Assembly (NCBI RefSeq): GCF_036226605.1
Contig: NZ_CP109000.1
Location: forward strand, 930,001 to 994,000
DNA: 64,000 nt
Origin: Streptomyces sp. NBC_00704
Lineage (GTDB): Bacteria > Actinomycetota > Actinomycetes > Streptomycetales > Streptomycetaceae
Direction of reading: 5' to 3'
Position 1 is the first letter of the stretch, and each line of letters starts with the position of its first letter. The notes under the pieces are model-generated. The model did not search any database. It was not told the DNA's origin and saw only the letters and a program-made list of their open reading frames with translations. Below, piece by piece: positions 42,509 to 51,307 of this stretch. The translations under genes were made by a program, and so were the position numbers.

Positions 42509-43405
42509 TCACGCCGCCGCGTAGCTGGCCCGGAACAAATCCTGCGCCCGCTCCACGTCTCGCGGCGTACGCAGCTGCACCTCCAGATCACCCGTCCCGT
42601 GGTGACCGAGGCCGGACACGTCACGGGTGAAACCCGGAACGAGGTCGACGTCCTGCGGGTCGACCTTCAGGTAGACCAGCAGCTTGCTGCGCTGCGGCGG
42701 GCAGAGGCAGGCGAAGTTCCGCAGCCGCTGATAGGCCCGGTAGGTCTTACGCTCGACGCGGTTCACACCGTCCCCGAGCCCGAGCAGTACCTCGTCGACA
42801 GCGTTCGCCAGCTCCACCATCGACGCGCCCCCGGCGCCGGCCGCCGCCCTGGCAACCGCCTGGCGGCGCGGCCGGCGTGCTACCTGCATGCCGCCGCTCA
42901 CGGACGCCACGGTCTCAAGGCCAAGCAGGTCGCTGCCGAAGAGTCGGTAGCGGACCAGATCGATCGACCTCCGGTGCTCGCGCACGGCATGCACGTCGTA
43001 GCGCGTGAAGTCGCCGGCGATACAGATCAGGCGCGGTCCGCTCCACAGGACCTGGGCCGCGGCCGTCACCCCGAGCCGGTCGCGGACCAGCTGCTCGAAC
43101 TCGGCGCGATGGTCCATCAGCCACGCCAGGTAGAACAAGCCCTGGTTGATGACGCCGGCGTCGACACCGCGCTTGTACTCGACGATGACCGGCGATCCGT
43201 TCTCGTCCAGCCCGAGCGAATCGATGCGGCCCCCGTGAACCGGCCCCGTGCCGTACTCGCTCGCCAGGAACCGGACACCCAGCAACGTCTCCATGTGCGC
43301 CTCGACGAGACCTTGCACATCTGCCTCGGCCTCAGCAAGACGCGGCGTGACCTCGGTCATGCCGCTATTCGTCGTGTCCGTGCGGAACAGCTTCAGGCCC
43401 GACAC
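42509..43405 (-). CDS. NucS-like nuclease with DUF5655 domain
   Basis: 298 residues from GTG 43405 behind GAGGAGGGGAAG, giving the usual LKLFRTD start. Residues 40-100 carry the PD-(D/E)xK-type core: GGRIDSLGLDENGSPVIVEY followed by KRG, as in NucS/DUF91 proteins. Residues 200-298 match DUF5655 (LANAVDEVLLGLGDGV, FACLCPPQRSKLLVYLKVDP). Family members are DNA-binding nuclease-like proteins of uncertain role. It lies alone between the element and the NUDIX gene. Confidence 0.8.
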   Translation of the reverse strand: MSGLKLFRTDTTNSGMTEVTPRLAEAEADVQGLVEAHMETLLGVRFLASEYGTGPVHGGRIDSLGLDENGSPVIVEYKRGVDAGVINQGLFYLAWLMDHRAEFEQLVRDRLGVTAAAQVLWSGPRLICIAGDFTRYDVHAVREHRRSIDLVRYRLFGSDLLGLETVASVSGGMQVARRPRRQAVARAAAGAGGASMVELANAVDEVLLGLGDGVNRVERKTYRAYQRLRNFACLCPPQRSKLLVYLKVDPQDVDLVPGFTRDVSGLGHHGTGDLEVQLRTPRDVERAQDLFRASYAAA

Positions 43406-43877
43406 CTTCCCCTCCTCGACTCGGAGATCACCAACGCCGATGAGGTGCGGAATTGTTTCCGCGAGAGGCTGCGGAGGCGTAAAGATAATACGAGCTCCTG
43501 CATGCGGCCCGGCCGGAGAGCGGTCGCCTCCCTCGGTCACCGGGAATTTACGGTTCCCCCATGCGTCCCCCGCGCCCCAGGGGACAGCATTAGGAAGCTC
43601 TGGGGCATGGCGCCACGAGGGCTGGCCGCGGCAACGCTATGGGGCCATTCCGTCGCCGTACCATCCTTGGCGGAACGGGTGCGGAGCGAGCGCAGGCCGG
43701 ACCTGGAGAGCAGGTCCGGCCGGCCGATGGCGCTGTTCTTCTGCGCAAAGTCGCAGGGCCACACGTGCACCCAGGGGCCCCCGGCTGGAGCCGGCCAGGA
43801 AGGAGGCCGCGCGGCTCATTGCTGAGCTTCACAACTTTGGACGACGGTCCCGCGGCAGCTGCCCGGACTGACCGTCA
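43406..43877. other. Intergenic region with one hairpin
   Basis: No gene supported. A perfect 10-bp inverted repeat, GGCCGGACCT/AGGTCCGGCC with a 7-base loop, lies at 43695-43721; it could terminate the NUDIX transcript. The promoter for the NucS-like gene presumably lies here, but no clear boxes were found. Confidence 0.5.
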
Positions 43878-44330
43878 TCAGCCCTCTGGCCAGCCGTCCA
43901 ACGAGAGGATCAAGCCCCCGTCCAAGTACCGCTTGACCGCGGCCAGGGTGGTGCGTGTAAAGGGTCGCGGAAGGTCGTCCGGAGGCACCCAGGCGATGGT
44001 GTCGTGCTTGTGCGGCTCCGCATTGCGAGGAGTACCGCTCCACTGGTCGGTGTGGAAGACCAGGGCCATGAACATCCCTGGGGCCTCCGCTCCCCAGCAG
44101 CCATGGACGACGTGGACGAGGCGCAGGTCCGTCTCGGCGACGACGACGCCCGTCTCCTCCTTCAGTTCTCGTACCGCAGTCGCGGTGATCGGTTCCCGGG
44201 GTTCGCCCTTCCCGCTGGGGACGTCCCATTCGTCAGGCGCGAAATCCAAGTGGCTGCTCCGCCGCAGGATGAGGAGTCTGCCGTTGTCAGGATCCGTGAC
44301 GAGAACAGCAGCGATGAGTCGCGTCGTCAT
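43878..44330 (-). CDS. NUDIX hydrolase
   Basis: 150 residues from ATG 44330 (MTTRLIAAVLVTDP). The Nudix box is complete: GKGEPREPITATAVRELKEE then TGVVV, fitting Gx5Ex7REUxEExGU. The preceding WDVPSGKG phrase is typical. It hydrolyses a nucleoside diphosphate linked to another moiety; the substrate (oxidised dNTP, NDP-sugar or other) cannot be told. It is a single gene followed by the hairpin at 43695-43721. Confidence 0.88.
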   Translation of the reverse strand: MTTRLIAAVLVTDPDNGRLLILRRSSHLDFAPDEWDVPSGKGEPREPITATAVRELKEETGVVVAETDLRLVHVVHGCWGAEAPGMFMALVFHTDQWSGTPRNAEPHKHDTIAWVPPDDLPRPFTRTTLAAVKRYLDGGLILSLDGWPEG

Positions 44331-44552
44331 CGCTTCACTCTTCCACTGGGCCGCCGGCTGATCGGACTCAGTCAATCGCCTTCCTCCAAACGATCTCAAA
44401 GCGTGGGAGCGATACACCCAGGGCTGATGCGTTCTCAGTCAGTGAGCTCTTTCCAACCTCCCGTGCCAGCTGGGCAGTTGGCCTGACAGACAGATGAAGC
44501 CCCTGGTAGATGGGTTTTCGACCAAGAGAACCTTCTCCACCAGAGGCTTCGC

Positions 44553-45317
44553 ATGCTTGTCTACCCTTCCGGCATCGACGTGTCCAGCTCTGCCCTGCGC
44601 TTCCTCGCCGCGCGCCTGAGGGAACACCGCCGCGCTCTCGGAACCCGATGGCGACGCCTGAACGCAGGCCGACAGGCCCTGCTCACCCTCGCCCACCTGC
44701 GCAATGGCCAGCCCTACGCCCAGCTCGCGGCCGGATTCGGGATCGGCACCACCACTGCCTACCGATACATCACCGAGGCCGTCAACCTCCTGGCCGCCCT
44801 CGCCCCCACCCTCACCGAAGCCGTACAAGCGGCATCGACGAAGGCGTACGTGATCCTGGACGGGACACTCCTACCCATCGACCGAATCGCCGCCGATCGC
44901 CCGTTCTACTCGGGCAAACACAAGAAGCACGGCATGAACGTGCAGGTCATAGCCGATCCAAAGGGGCGTCTGCTGTGGGCTTCATCAGCCTTGGCCGGCG
45001 CCGTCCACGACGTCCGGGCCGCACGCGAGCACGGCATCATCAAGGCACTCGCCGAGGCCGACATCACCTGCTGGGCAGACAAGGGCTACCGGGGTGCAGG
45101 CGGCACGGTCCGTCTCCCTTACCGCGGCCGATGGCACAGCCTCTCCACTGGCCAGCAGGCCGTCAACCGGTCCCACGCAAAGATCCGTGCGCTGGTCGAG
45201 CAGGCCATCGCCACCCTCAAGTTCTGGCGCCTCCTCCGCAAACTCCGCTGCTCGACGACCCGCATCACGAGCCTCGTCCAAGCCGTCCTCGTCCTCCAGC
45301 TCGCTGCCACGTGCTGA
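44553..45317 (+). CDS. IS5-family DDE transposase
   Basis: 254 residues, intact. N-terminal HTH: YAQLAAGFGIGTTTAYRYIT. DDE core: YVILDGTLLPIDRI, YSGKHKKHGMNVQVIADPKG, CWADKGYRGAG, and the final Glu in LVEQAIATLKFWRLL. It is the same type as 7754-8503 but not a copy of it. Clear terminal repeats were not found; the element abuts the 45320-45691 gene on the right. Confidence 0.9.
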   Translation: MLVYPSGIDVSSSALRFLAARLREHRRALGTRWRRLNAGRQALLTLAHLRNGQPYAQLAAGFGIGTTTAYRYITEAVNLLAALAPTLTEAVQAASTKAYVILDGTLLPIDRIAADRPFYSGKHKKHGMNVQVIADPKGRLLWASSALAGAVHDVRAAREHGIIKALAEADITCWADKGYRGAGGTVRLPYRGRWHSLSTGQQAVNRSHAKIRALVEQAIATLKFWRLLRKLRCSTTRITSLVQAVLVLQLAATC

Positions 45318-45319
45318 GA

Positions 45320-45691
45320 TCAACCCGCAGCATTTACCAGGTCCGTCAATTCGGCCTCGGTCGTCCCAGCCCGCAGACGAACGTCGAAGGTGTAACCCTC
45401 ATCGCAGAACACCAGGTCAAGTTCTATGGGTGCCAGCCTGCGGAAGACGATCGCCAACCAGATCGCGTCTTCCTCCCAGGCGTCCATGTACAGGCAGGTC
45501 CCGTCTTCGTGCAGATACGCCTCACCCGGACCGTTCCCCGTCTCGAATTGCCATACGAGGCTGCGCGCTTCACTGCGGTGCACCGAGTCGACCTCGACCT
45601 CAGACCACCGGTCACGGATCGCGTCTGTCAGCGCATCCCGATCGATGCGCCATCCGCCCGCATCACCCTCGACCACCGCCAAGAACGTCAT
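45320..45691 (-). CDS. Hypothetical protein
   Basis: 123 residues. A compact alpha/beta protein: FLAVVEGDAGGWRIDRDALT, WSEVEVDSVHRSEARSLVWQ, CLYMDAWEEDAIWLAIVFRR. Its stop codon ends two bases from the transposase stop, so its 3' end was probably trimmed or fused at the insertion point. The pattern resembles small immunity-like or SMI1-like proteins, but no family was recognised. Confidence 0.55.
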   Translation of the reverse strand: MTFLAVVEGDAGGWRIDRDALTDAIRDRWSEVEVDSVHRSEARSLVWQFETGNGPGEAYLHEDGTCLYMDAWEEDAIWLAIVFRRLAPIELDLVFCDEGYTFDVRLRAGTTEAELTDLVNAAG

Positions 45692-45825
45692 AGCCAGGGT
45701 CTACCAGATGCCCGTGACGCAGCGCCGAACGGCTGTCGCCTGAGGTTGGAATGGGCTCAGTGAGATGAGCTGACCGCCTGCGTATACGTCACCGTGGTCG
45801 GTTCACCCGGTTCAGCAACGAGAGA

Positions 45826-45880
45826 CGCGACCCCTGATGATCAAGGTTCTCGAAGCCTTTGATCACGAAAAGGGGTCGCG
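45826..45880. repeat. Terminal hairpin of ISAs1 copy 1
   Basis: Outer arms CGCGACCCC/GGGGTCGCG (9 bp) enclose an inner imperfect TGATCAAGG/CCTTTGATCA stem. The same structure, inverted in orientation, is at 52543-52597 at the end of copy 2. It includes the start codon of the transposase, so it could also limit expression. Confidence 0.6.
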
Positions 45881-46974
45881 TTCGCGTGCCATCCTCCCTG
45901 ATCGGTGTCCTGAAGCGGCACTGCGCGGACACGATTCCACCTGTCCGGAACCGTCACAGCTCACCTGCCTGGCGGACGTGCTGGGCCGGATCCCCGATCC
46001 CCGCCGGGTCCGGGGTCGCCGCTGCCGCCTAGGCTCCCTGCTTGCGCTGTGCCTGGTCACCGTCCTCGGCGGAGCCACGTCCCTGGCGGCTATCGCCCGC
46101 TTCGCCGCCGATACCGACTACGACCTGCGCGAACAACTCGGACTGACCTCCAGCACGCCAAATGCCTCCACCCTGGGACGACTCCTGGCCCGCTTGGACG
46201 GCGACGCCCTGGACGACGCCGTGGGGGCCTGGCTCGCCCGGTACGCCGCCGACCCGGTCAACGAACCCGGCGACACTCTGGTCGGTCTTGCCGTCGACGA
46301 CAAGACCGTGCGCGGCTCCCGCACCGACGGCACAGCCGTCCACCTGCTCGCCGCCGCGCTCCACACCGGCCAGACCGTGATCGCCCAGCGCCAGATCGCC
46401 GCGAAGAGCAACGAATACCCGCCTTCGCCCCACCGCTGGACCGGATCGCCCTGCACGGAGTCGTCGTCACCGCCAGCGGCCACTACCTCCTAGTGGTCAA
46501 GGGCAATCAGAAGAAGCTGCGCAAGCACCTGCGGCACCTGCCCTGGCGCCAGATCCCGCTGCAGGCACGCACCACCGGGGCCGGAGTCTGCACCGTCCGA
46601 CCCGGCCTGGTCTTCCCACACGCCGTCCAGGCCATGGAGATCAAGCGCCGCCGCACCCACCGCAAGACCGGCAAGGCCGAGACGAAGACCGTCTACACGG
46701 TCACCCGCCTCCCGCCCGAACAGGCCAGCCCGACGCAACTCGCCGAACTCATCCAGAATCACTGGTGGGTTGAGGCCCTGCACCACGTCACGTGACGTTC
46801 GGCGAGGACGCCTCACGAGTACGCACCGGCACCGCACCCCGCGCCATGGCCACCCTGCGCAACCTCGCCATAGGACTCATGCGCCAAGCAGGCTGGACCA
46901 ACATCGCCGCCGCAGCCGATCACTACAGGTCACGACCTCAGCACGCGATCGTCATGCTCCGACTCACAGCCTGA
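45837..46974 (+). pseudogene. ISAs1-family transposase, inactivated (copy 1)
   Basis: Homologous to about 400-residue ISAs1 transposases. The N-terminal part is intact (LADVLGRIPDPRRVRGRRCR, GLAVDDKTVRGSRTDGTAVH). One base is lost after AKSNE (about 46415). Then VVVTA jumps to SGHYLLVVKGNQ, lacking about 16 residues that include the second catalytic Asp (present in copy 2 as [14 protein letters not shown]). A third lesion after EALHHV (about 46790) stops the frame; the C-terminus resumes as [20 protein letters not shown]. Three lesions mean no active product. Confidence 0.85.
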
Positions 46975-47015
46975 GAACGCGTCACCCCTGGTGAGGCTGG
47001 AGGCAAGATCCTCAT

Positions 47016-47249
47016 TTAATGACAGTTCACGGGCCCTTTCAGCGCTTCATTTACCACGACCGCTATGGACTTGCTGGTGGCCGGATCCTGTTGCGCCCAG
47101 TCTACGAGCGCCTGTTTGACCGGCTGGTGACGATTGGCCAATATTCTGAGGATTATCTGAACAGTTCCCGCATCTTGCTCATGATCCGCCAAGATCAAGA
47201 TCTTGCGGAGCTCTTCACACGAGAGGGATGCGTAGTCGTCGCTGCTCAT
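47016..47249 (-). CDS. Small hypothetical protein, lower GC
   Basis: 77 residues, ATG behind AAGGAG. Helical (CEELRKILILADHEQDAGTV, VKQALVDWAQQDPA). Codon use is clearly less GC-biased than in the surrounding genes. It lies between the two inverted ISAs1 remnants, together with the next two genes. Family not recognised. Confidence 0.6.
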   Translation of the reverse strand: MSSDDYASLSCEELRKILILADHEQDAGTVQIILRILANRHQPVKQALVDWAQQDPATSKSIAVVVNEALKGPVNCH

Positions 47250-47288
47250 AAATAATCACTCCTTGATAGCCCTCTGCGCTAATTTCTG

Positions 47289-47642
47289 TCACCGGAGATA
47301 GCGCCTCTCAAGCTGCTTCATGTTCGCAAGTCCGTCAGCATCGTATAGGTTGCACCTGGCTGCATAAGCGATGCAGAAGGCAAGTTGATCGCGAACTTCT
47401 TGCGATCCACATTCCAGTCCAAAACCGTAACTCACGGCATCAATGAAGATTGACACATCGTGCTCATGGTGCACCGCCCCGATATCGGACAGGGGAACGC
47501 GCCCATATCTCGCACCGGGTACGATCAGTTCTCTCGCCGTCAACACGCAGTCCTCACCCTGGCTCTGCGCAATGTGCACCCCGGGTGGTGCAGACCGATA
47601 TGCCACCAGAGTGACGATGGCGAGCGGCTTGTCACTAGACAC
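47289..47642 (-). CDS. Small hypothetical protein, lower GC
   Basis: 117 residues, GTG behind GGAG. Contains LAIVTLVAYRSAPPGVHIAQ, IVPGARYGRVPLSDIGAVHH and a C-terminal helix with YAARCNLYDADGLANMKQLE. Lower GC like its neighbour 47016-47249, suggesting acquisition together. Family not recognised. Confidence 0.6.
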   Translation of the reverse strand: MSSDKPLAIVTLVAYRSAPPGVHIAQSQGEDCVLTARELIVPGARYGRVPLSDIGAVHHEHDVSIFIDAVSYGFGLECGSQEVRDQLAFCIAYAARCNLYDADGLANMKQLERRYLR

Positions 47643-47708
47643 GACTTGCTCCAGCCTTGAAGCCTGTAGATCACAACTGCAGGACTTAATCCGCCATGGG
47701 AGGATGCT

Positions 47709-48287
47709 CTAGAGCAGGAAAATAGCTTCCCCGAACGCAGCGCGGGAAGTTTCGCTTGCGCGCTTCTCGTATTCTTCCGCCTTATTCGCCCAGCCCTCGC
47801 TCCCAGTTCCGGCGAGGTAGTGCGCATAAGAGGCTGCCGCCTCTGCGGATTTGGTTGCCTCTATGTATGGAGGGGGATTCCCCTTCGCTTCGCAAACGAT
47901 TCGCGTAGCTTCTTCGGCTGCGTCGGCTGCAGCGGCCGCCTCCTCGGCAATGCGGGCCCAGGGTCCGCCGCCGGGTAGCTCACCAGCACGTACCCGAGCA
48001 TTGACGGCATCGGTTGCCGCAGCAGCTTCCGCTGCAGCCTGAGCAGCCCGCCGGGCCGCTTGAGCGACTGGGCCGCCAGGAGGTCTCTCGATTACTGCCG
48101 CCGCTCGCGCTCGTTGCGCCGCGCTTCGAGCGCGCGTGGTCATGGCGCTCACATTTTTGGGGTTGACCATATTGATCACCTGGTCAGGGATTTTACGGAA
48201 TGGGGGTGGCTGCCGACCTCTCTCTTCCAGGCTACCCGGATAACCTTTAGGGCGCCTTTTTAGCAGTTTCATGAAGATTTCAACCAT
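47709..48287 (-). CDS. Alanine-rich helical protein
   Basis: Up to 192 residues. The start is uncertain: ATG 48287 or the in-frame ATG six codons later (MKLLKRRPKG); neither has a strong ribosome site. Residues 50-190 are dominated by Ala, Glu and Arg and are likely long helices (AAQAAAEAAAATDAVNARVR, IAEEAAAAADAAEEATRIV). The product resembles repeat-type putative immunity or structural proteins only in composition; function unknown. Confidence 0.5.
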   Translation of the reverse strand: MVEIFMKLLKRRPKGYPGSLEERGRQPPPFRKIPDQVINMVNPKNVSAMTTRARSAAQRARAAAVIERPPGGPVAQAARRAAQAAAEAAAATDAVNARVRAGELPGGGPWARIAEEAAAAADAAEEATRIVCEAKGNPPPYIEATKSAEAAASYAHYLAGTGSEGWANKAEEYEKRASETSRAAFGEAIFLL

Positions 48288-48355
48288 TGGTAGAAGTGGC
48301 GCCCCTGTGGCTCAGCGGAGTCTGCAGGTGGTACCGGATCCGGCCCCAGACCAGC

Positions 48356-48870
48356 TCAGCTGTGTTGGTTGAGGGCCCGCGTCAGGTCCCGGTTGGCCGC
48401 CCGTGCGGCGTCGAGGTCGGCCCGTGCTTCCTCCAGTGCAGAGGTCAGCTCGGCGTTCTGCTGCTCCAGCCTCGTAACCTTTCGCTGGGGCTCGTCGACG
48501 TCAGCCGGGGCTCCTATCCCTGACTCCTGCCATGCCTGAGCACCCAGCGCTTGCGACAGCCGTCTCTCCAGCTGCTGAATGCGGGCGGCCAGACGGGTGT
48601 TGCGGGCCTGGGCATTCGCGAGATGGGCTTGCAGCGAGGCCCGGCTCACCGGCGAACCCACGGCCGGATTCTGGGTTGCCGGTTCGAGTTCGGCGGCGTG
48701 GACCAGGGCGAGCAGGTCGCGGTGGCGGTAAAGGAACGTGCGGTCCACGCCGGCTTCCAGGGCGATGGCCGAGACGCTGATCGGGGTGCCGTTTTGGCGG
48801 CGTTCTTGATCGCGACGGCCACTCGCTCGCGCCGACGCTCGGAGTTGGCCTGGCGGCCGGGTTGATGCTT
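48356..48870 (-). pseudogene. DUF6262 (TnpC-like) gene with frameshift
   Basis: The C-terminal 120 residues match DUF6262 proteins: NGTPISVSAIALEAGVDRTF followed by LYRHRDLL, then a coiled coil (ARNTRLAARIQQLERRLSQA). Upstream the expected N-terminus (PGRQANSERRRERVAVAIKN) lies in another frame, and a run of four A at about 48800 seems to have lost one base. DUF6262 genes normally accompany Tn554-type site-specific recombinase genes; none is here, so this is an orphaned, decayed accessory gene. Confidence 0.6.
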
Positions 48871-49192
48871 TCTCAGGCTTCAAGATCGAGTACTGGCTTT
48901 GAAAGCGTGATGTCGTCATGGTGGGGCGAGCACGAGTCCAGTTCCGGTGAGGCAGCCGTCGAGGACGTCGTGGCGGTACTGGAGCTGGCGTAGGCCCCGC
49001 CGGACGGCGGTGATCAGGTCCTCAGGGTCGGCGAACGCACGGTTGGCCGTGGTGGTGCGCCGCAGTACCGACCAGATGCCCTCGACCGGGTTGAGGTCCG
49101 GCGCGTAGGGCGGGAGTTGATAGACGGTGAGCCAGTCGCGTTCGGCGATGTAGCGGCGCATCCCGGCCGTCAGATGGGTGTTCAAGATGCCC

Positions 49193-50293
49193 CTATGTTG
49201 CGTCAAGCGGCAGCAGCGCGGTGCCAAGGGCTGGCGTCCGCTGGATCTGACCGTAGATCTCGCGAGCAACGTAGCGTTTGAGGCAGCGGATGGTCTCGCG
49301 TTTCGACATGCCCTGCTTGGTGCGTCGTTCGAGGTAGAGACGTGTGCGGGCGTCACGGCGAAGGCGAGTAATGACGATGCGGTAGAGGGCAGCGTTGGCC
49401 TGCCGGTTTCCTCCGCGGTTCAGCCTCCGCCGCTGCGTCTTTCCGGAAGACTGCTCGACCGGGCTGACGCCGCATAGAGCGGCGAATGATGCTTCGCTGG
49501 TCAGCCGTTCCGGATTGTCGCCGGCGGCGATCAACAGGGCAGCAGCGCTGTCGGGCCCAACCCCGATGATGTCCAGAAGCTCCGGGCGGCACCGACGAAC
49601 GGCCTTGGTGATCCGGCTGGTGAGTTCCTTCACCTCAGAGGTCAGCTGCTGGATGCGCCGGGCCAGCAGACGGAGCGTGAAGACGGCGGCGTCGCCAGTG
49701 TCGGGGAGATCGGCGCACGTGGCGATCAGGGTTGTGTTGCTGAGGTCGGACAGTGCCTCGCGCAGCACGGGATCGACCCCGAGGAGTACGGCCTTGAGTT
49801 GGTTCTTCGCCTGCGTGCGGGCCTTGACGGCCGACTCCTTCGCCAGCCGCAGTACGCGCATGTCGGCGGCCGGGCCCTCGCCGGTCTTGGGCGTGACGTC
49901 AGCGCGCCCGGACAAAACCGCGCGGGCCGCGGCCTCAGCATCGACGGCATCGGTCTTGCCGTGCTTGCGGCGCAGGGCGCGGGCGGGCTGGTTGACCTCG
50001 ACGACGCATATACTTTCCCGGCTCAGGAAGCGTGCCAGAGCCGCTCCGAAGGAACCGGTGCACTCCACGCCGGCTCGGCGCAGGACGCCGAAAGAGCTTG
50101 CCCAGGACAGGAGTTGGCGATAGCTGGCAGCGGTGACCGGGAACTCCTGGTGGGCCAGGAGCACCCCGAGCACGGTGACCACGGCGGCGACATGTACGTC
50201 CTTGTGGGTGTCAACCCCCAGGATCACGTCCTCCACCAGCGGTTCTTCAGACTGTGCGGGCAAAGTCGGCTGGGGCAGGCTGGTGATGGTCAC
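49193..50293 (-). CDS. IS110-family bridge-RNA-guided recombinase
   Basis: 366 residues, intact. The N-terminal RuvC-like DEDD domain shows VILGVDTHKDVHVAAVV, the Glu in AGVECTGSFG, and KTDAVDAEAAARAVLSG. A central coiled coil (LLARRIQQLTSEVKELTSRI) leads to the C-terminal Tnp domain with IGVGPDSAAALLIAAGDN, CGVSPVEQSSGKTQRRRLNR (catalytic Ser candidate) and GGNRQANAALYRIV. It works with a noncoding RNA from the element's own end that pairs with donor and target DNA. Confidence 0.92.
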   Translation of the reverse strand: MTITSLPQPTLPAQSEEPLVEDVILGVDTHKDVHVAAVVTVLGVLLAHQEFPVTAASYRQLLSWASSFGVLRRAGVECTGSFGAALARFLSRESICVVEVNQPARALRRKHGKTDAVDAEAAARAVLSGRADVTPKTGEGPAADMRVLRLAKESAVKARTQAKNQLKAVLLGVDPVLREALSDLSNTTLIATCADLPDTGDAAVFTLRLLARRIQQLTSEVKELTSRITKAVRRCRPELLDIIGVGPDSAAALLIAAGDNPERLTSEASFAALCGVSPVEQSSGKTQRRRLNRGGNRQANAALYRIVITRLRRDARTRLYLERRTKQGMSKRETIRCLKRYVAREIYGQIQRTPALGTALLPLDAT

Positions 50294-50339
50294 GCGGCTC
50301 CTCGATCGACGCGGGCTGATGGCCGACGTCGGGCCGGTG

Positions 50340-50490
50340 AGCGGTCAGAACTGTGACGGTGCCTTGTGCGGCAAGGCCCCTATCGGGACACGCTCGCCGG
50401 TCCGATGGCAGCAACCGCCGCCCGGGACCGCGGGCCGACAGATCCTGAACAAGGCAACCTGGGCCAGTTGTCCCACGGGTCAGACCCTGG
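50340..50490 (-). ncRNA. Predicted IS110 bridge RNA
   Basis: Approximate limits. Read on the minus strand, a target loop (50490-50440) holds GTGGGACAACT (50476-50466), identical to the left target flank, then a GGC/GCC-closed loop, then TGTTCAGG (50451-50444), which pairs with the right target CTTGAACA with one G-T wobble. A donor loop holds ATAGGGGC (50383-50376), identical to the right element end at 49196-49189, then a GCCTT/AAGGC stem, then TCACAG (50356-50351), complementary to CTGTGA at the other end. All four guides have matches in the expected order. Confidence 0.75.
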
Positions 50491-51307
50491 CCCCGGACGG
50501 CGCCCCATGAGTCTCACAGTTGTCCCACACCAGCACGATCGGGCCGCCGAGCTGCTGGTGCGCGGTCTGGATCAGGTCTCGGTAGTCCTTCCAGGAGAAG
50601 CTCTTGCGTCCGTCGGGCCGGGCGTCCGGGCACGGCCGGTAGATCAGCCGCGAGCGTTCGCCGGCTTTGTAGCAGGCCAGGGCTGCGACGGATAAGCGAC
50701 GGCGTGAGCGGCCCCGCACACACACGATGGGAGTGCGGCCGCGGCGGGACCAGGTACGGGCGGTCGGCGGCGTCATCGAGAAGCCGGCCTCGTCCTCGAA
50801 GACCAGTTAGGCATCGAGCGCCGCCACGGTCCTTCCACGCTCGGCCAGGTCTCCTTCACCCAGCCGGCCACCGCCGCCTCGTCGCGCTCCACCGCCCGGC
50901 GAGCCGGCATCTGGCAGCTCCAGCCGTGCCGTTTGAGCAGCGCGGCAACACCCTGGACGGTGTAGCTTTTGTGGAACCGGCGCCCGATGAGGGTCTTGAT
51001 CCGTGACAGGGTCCAGGTCTGATCCGGCCAGCCGTGCGCCACCGGTCCCTTGGCCAGCTCCTGCTCCAGCACGGCGAACAGCTCGTCACTGAGCAGCGGC
51101 AACGACGCCGGCCCTCTGGAGGTCAGGGCTCTCGGCCCGCCCTGGGACCATGCCTTGCGCCAGCGCTGCACCGACCGGATCTCACCCGCAGATCGTGCGC
51201 GATGACCGCATTCTCGTCGCCCTGGGCGAACCGCTTGGCCGCTTCCATCCTCAACTTCTCGCGGAAGGCCCGCCGCTCGTCGGTCAGCCCGCCCCCTTGC
51301 GCATCCC

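Larger units (their letters stand above)
49187..50517 (-). mobile_element. IS110-family element, complete
   Basis: About 1.33 kb inserted in the IS630 gene. On the minus strand the junctions read GGGACAA-CT-GTGAGACTC and GGGGCAT-CT-TGAACACC. The CT is present at both ends, as expected of the IS110 core dinucleotide, and removal restores GACAACTTGAACACC. No inverted repeats, as is usual for this family. The 224 bases upstream of the recombinase gene are noncoding and carry the bridge RNA. Confidence 0.85.

Noticed and set aside
45837..46974. Programmed frameshifting in the ISAs1 transposase
   Set aside because: The family normally has a single frame, and here a catalytic segment is also deleted, so decay is the simpler explanation.
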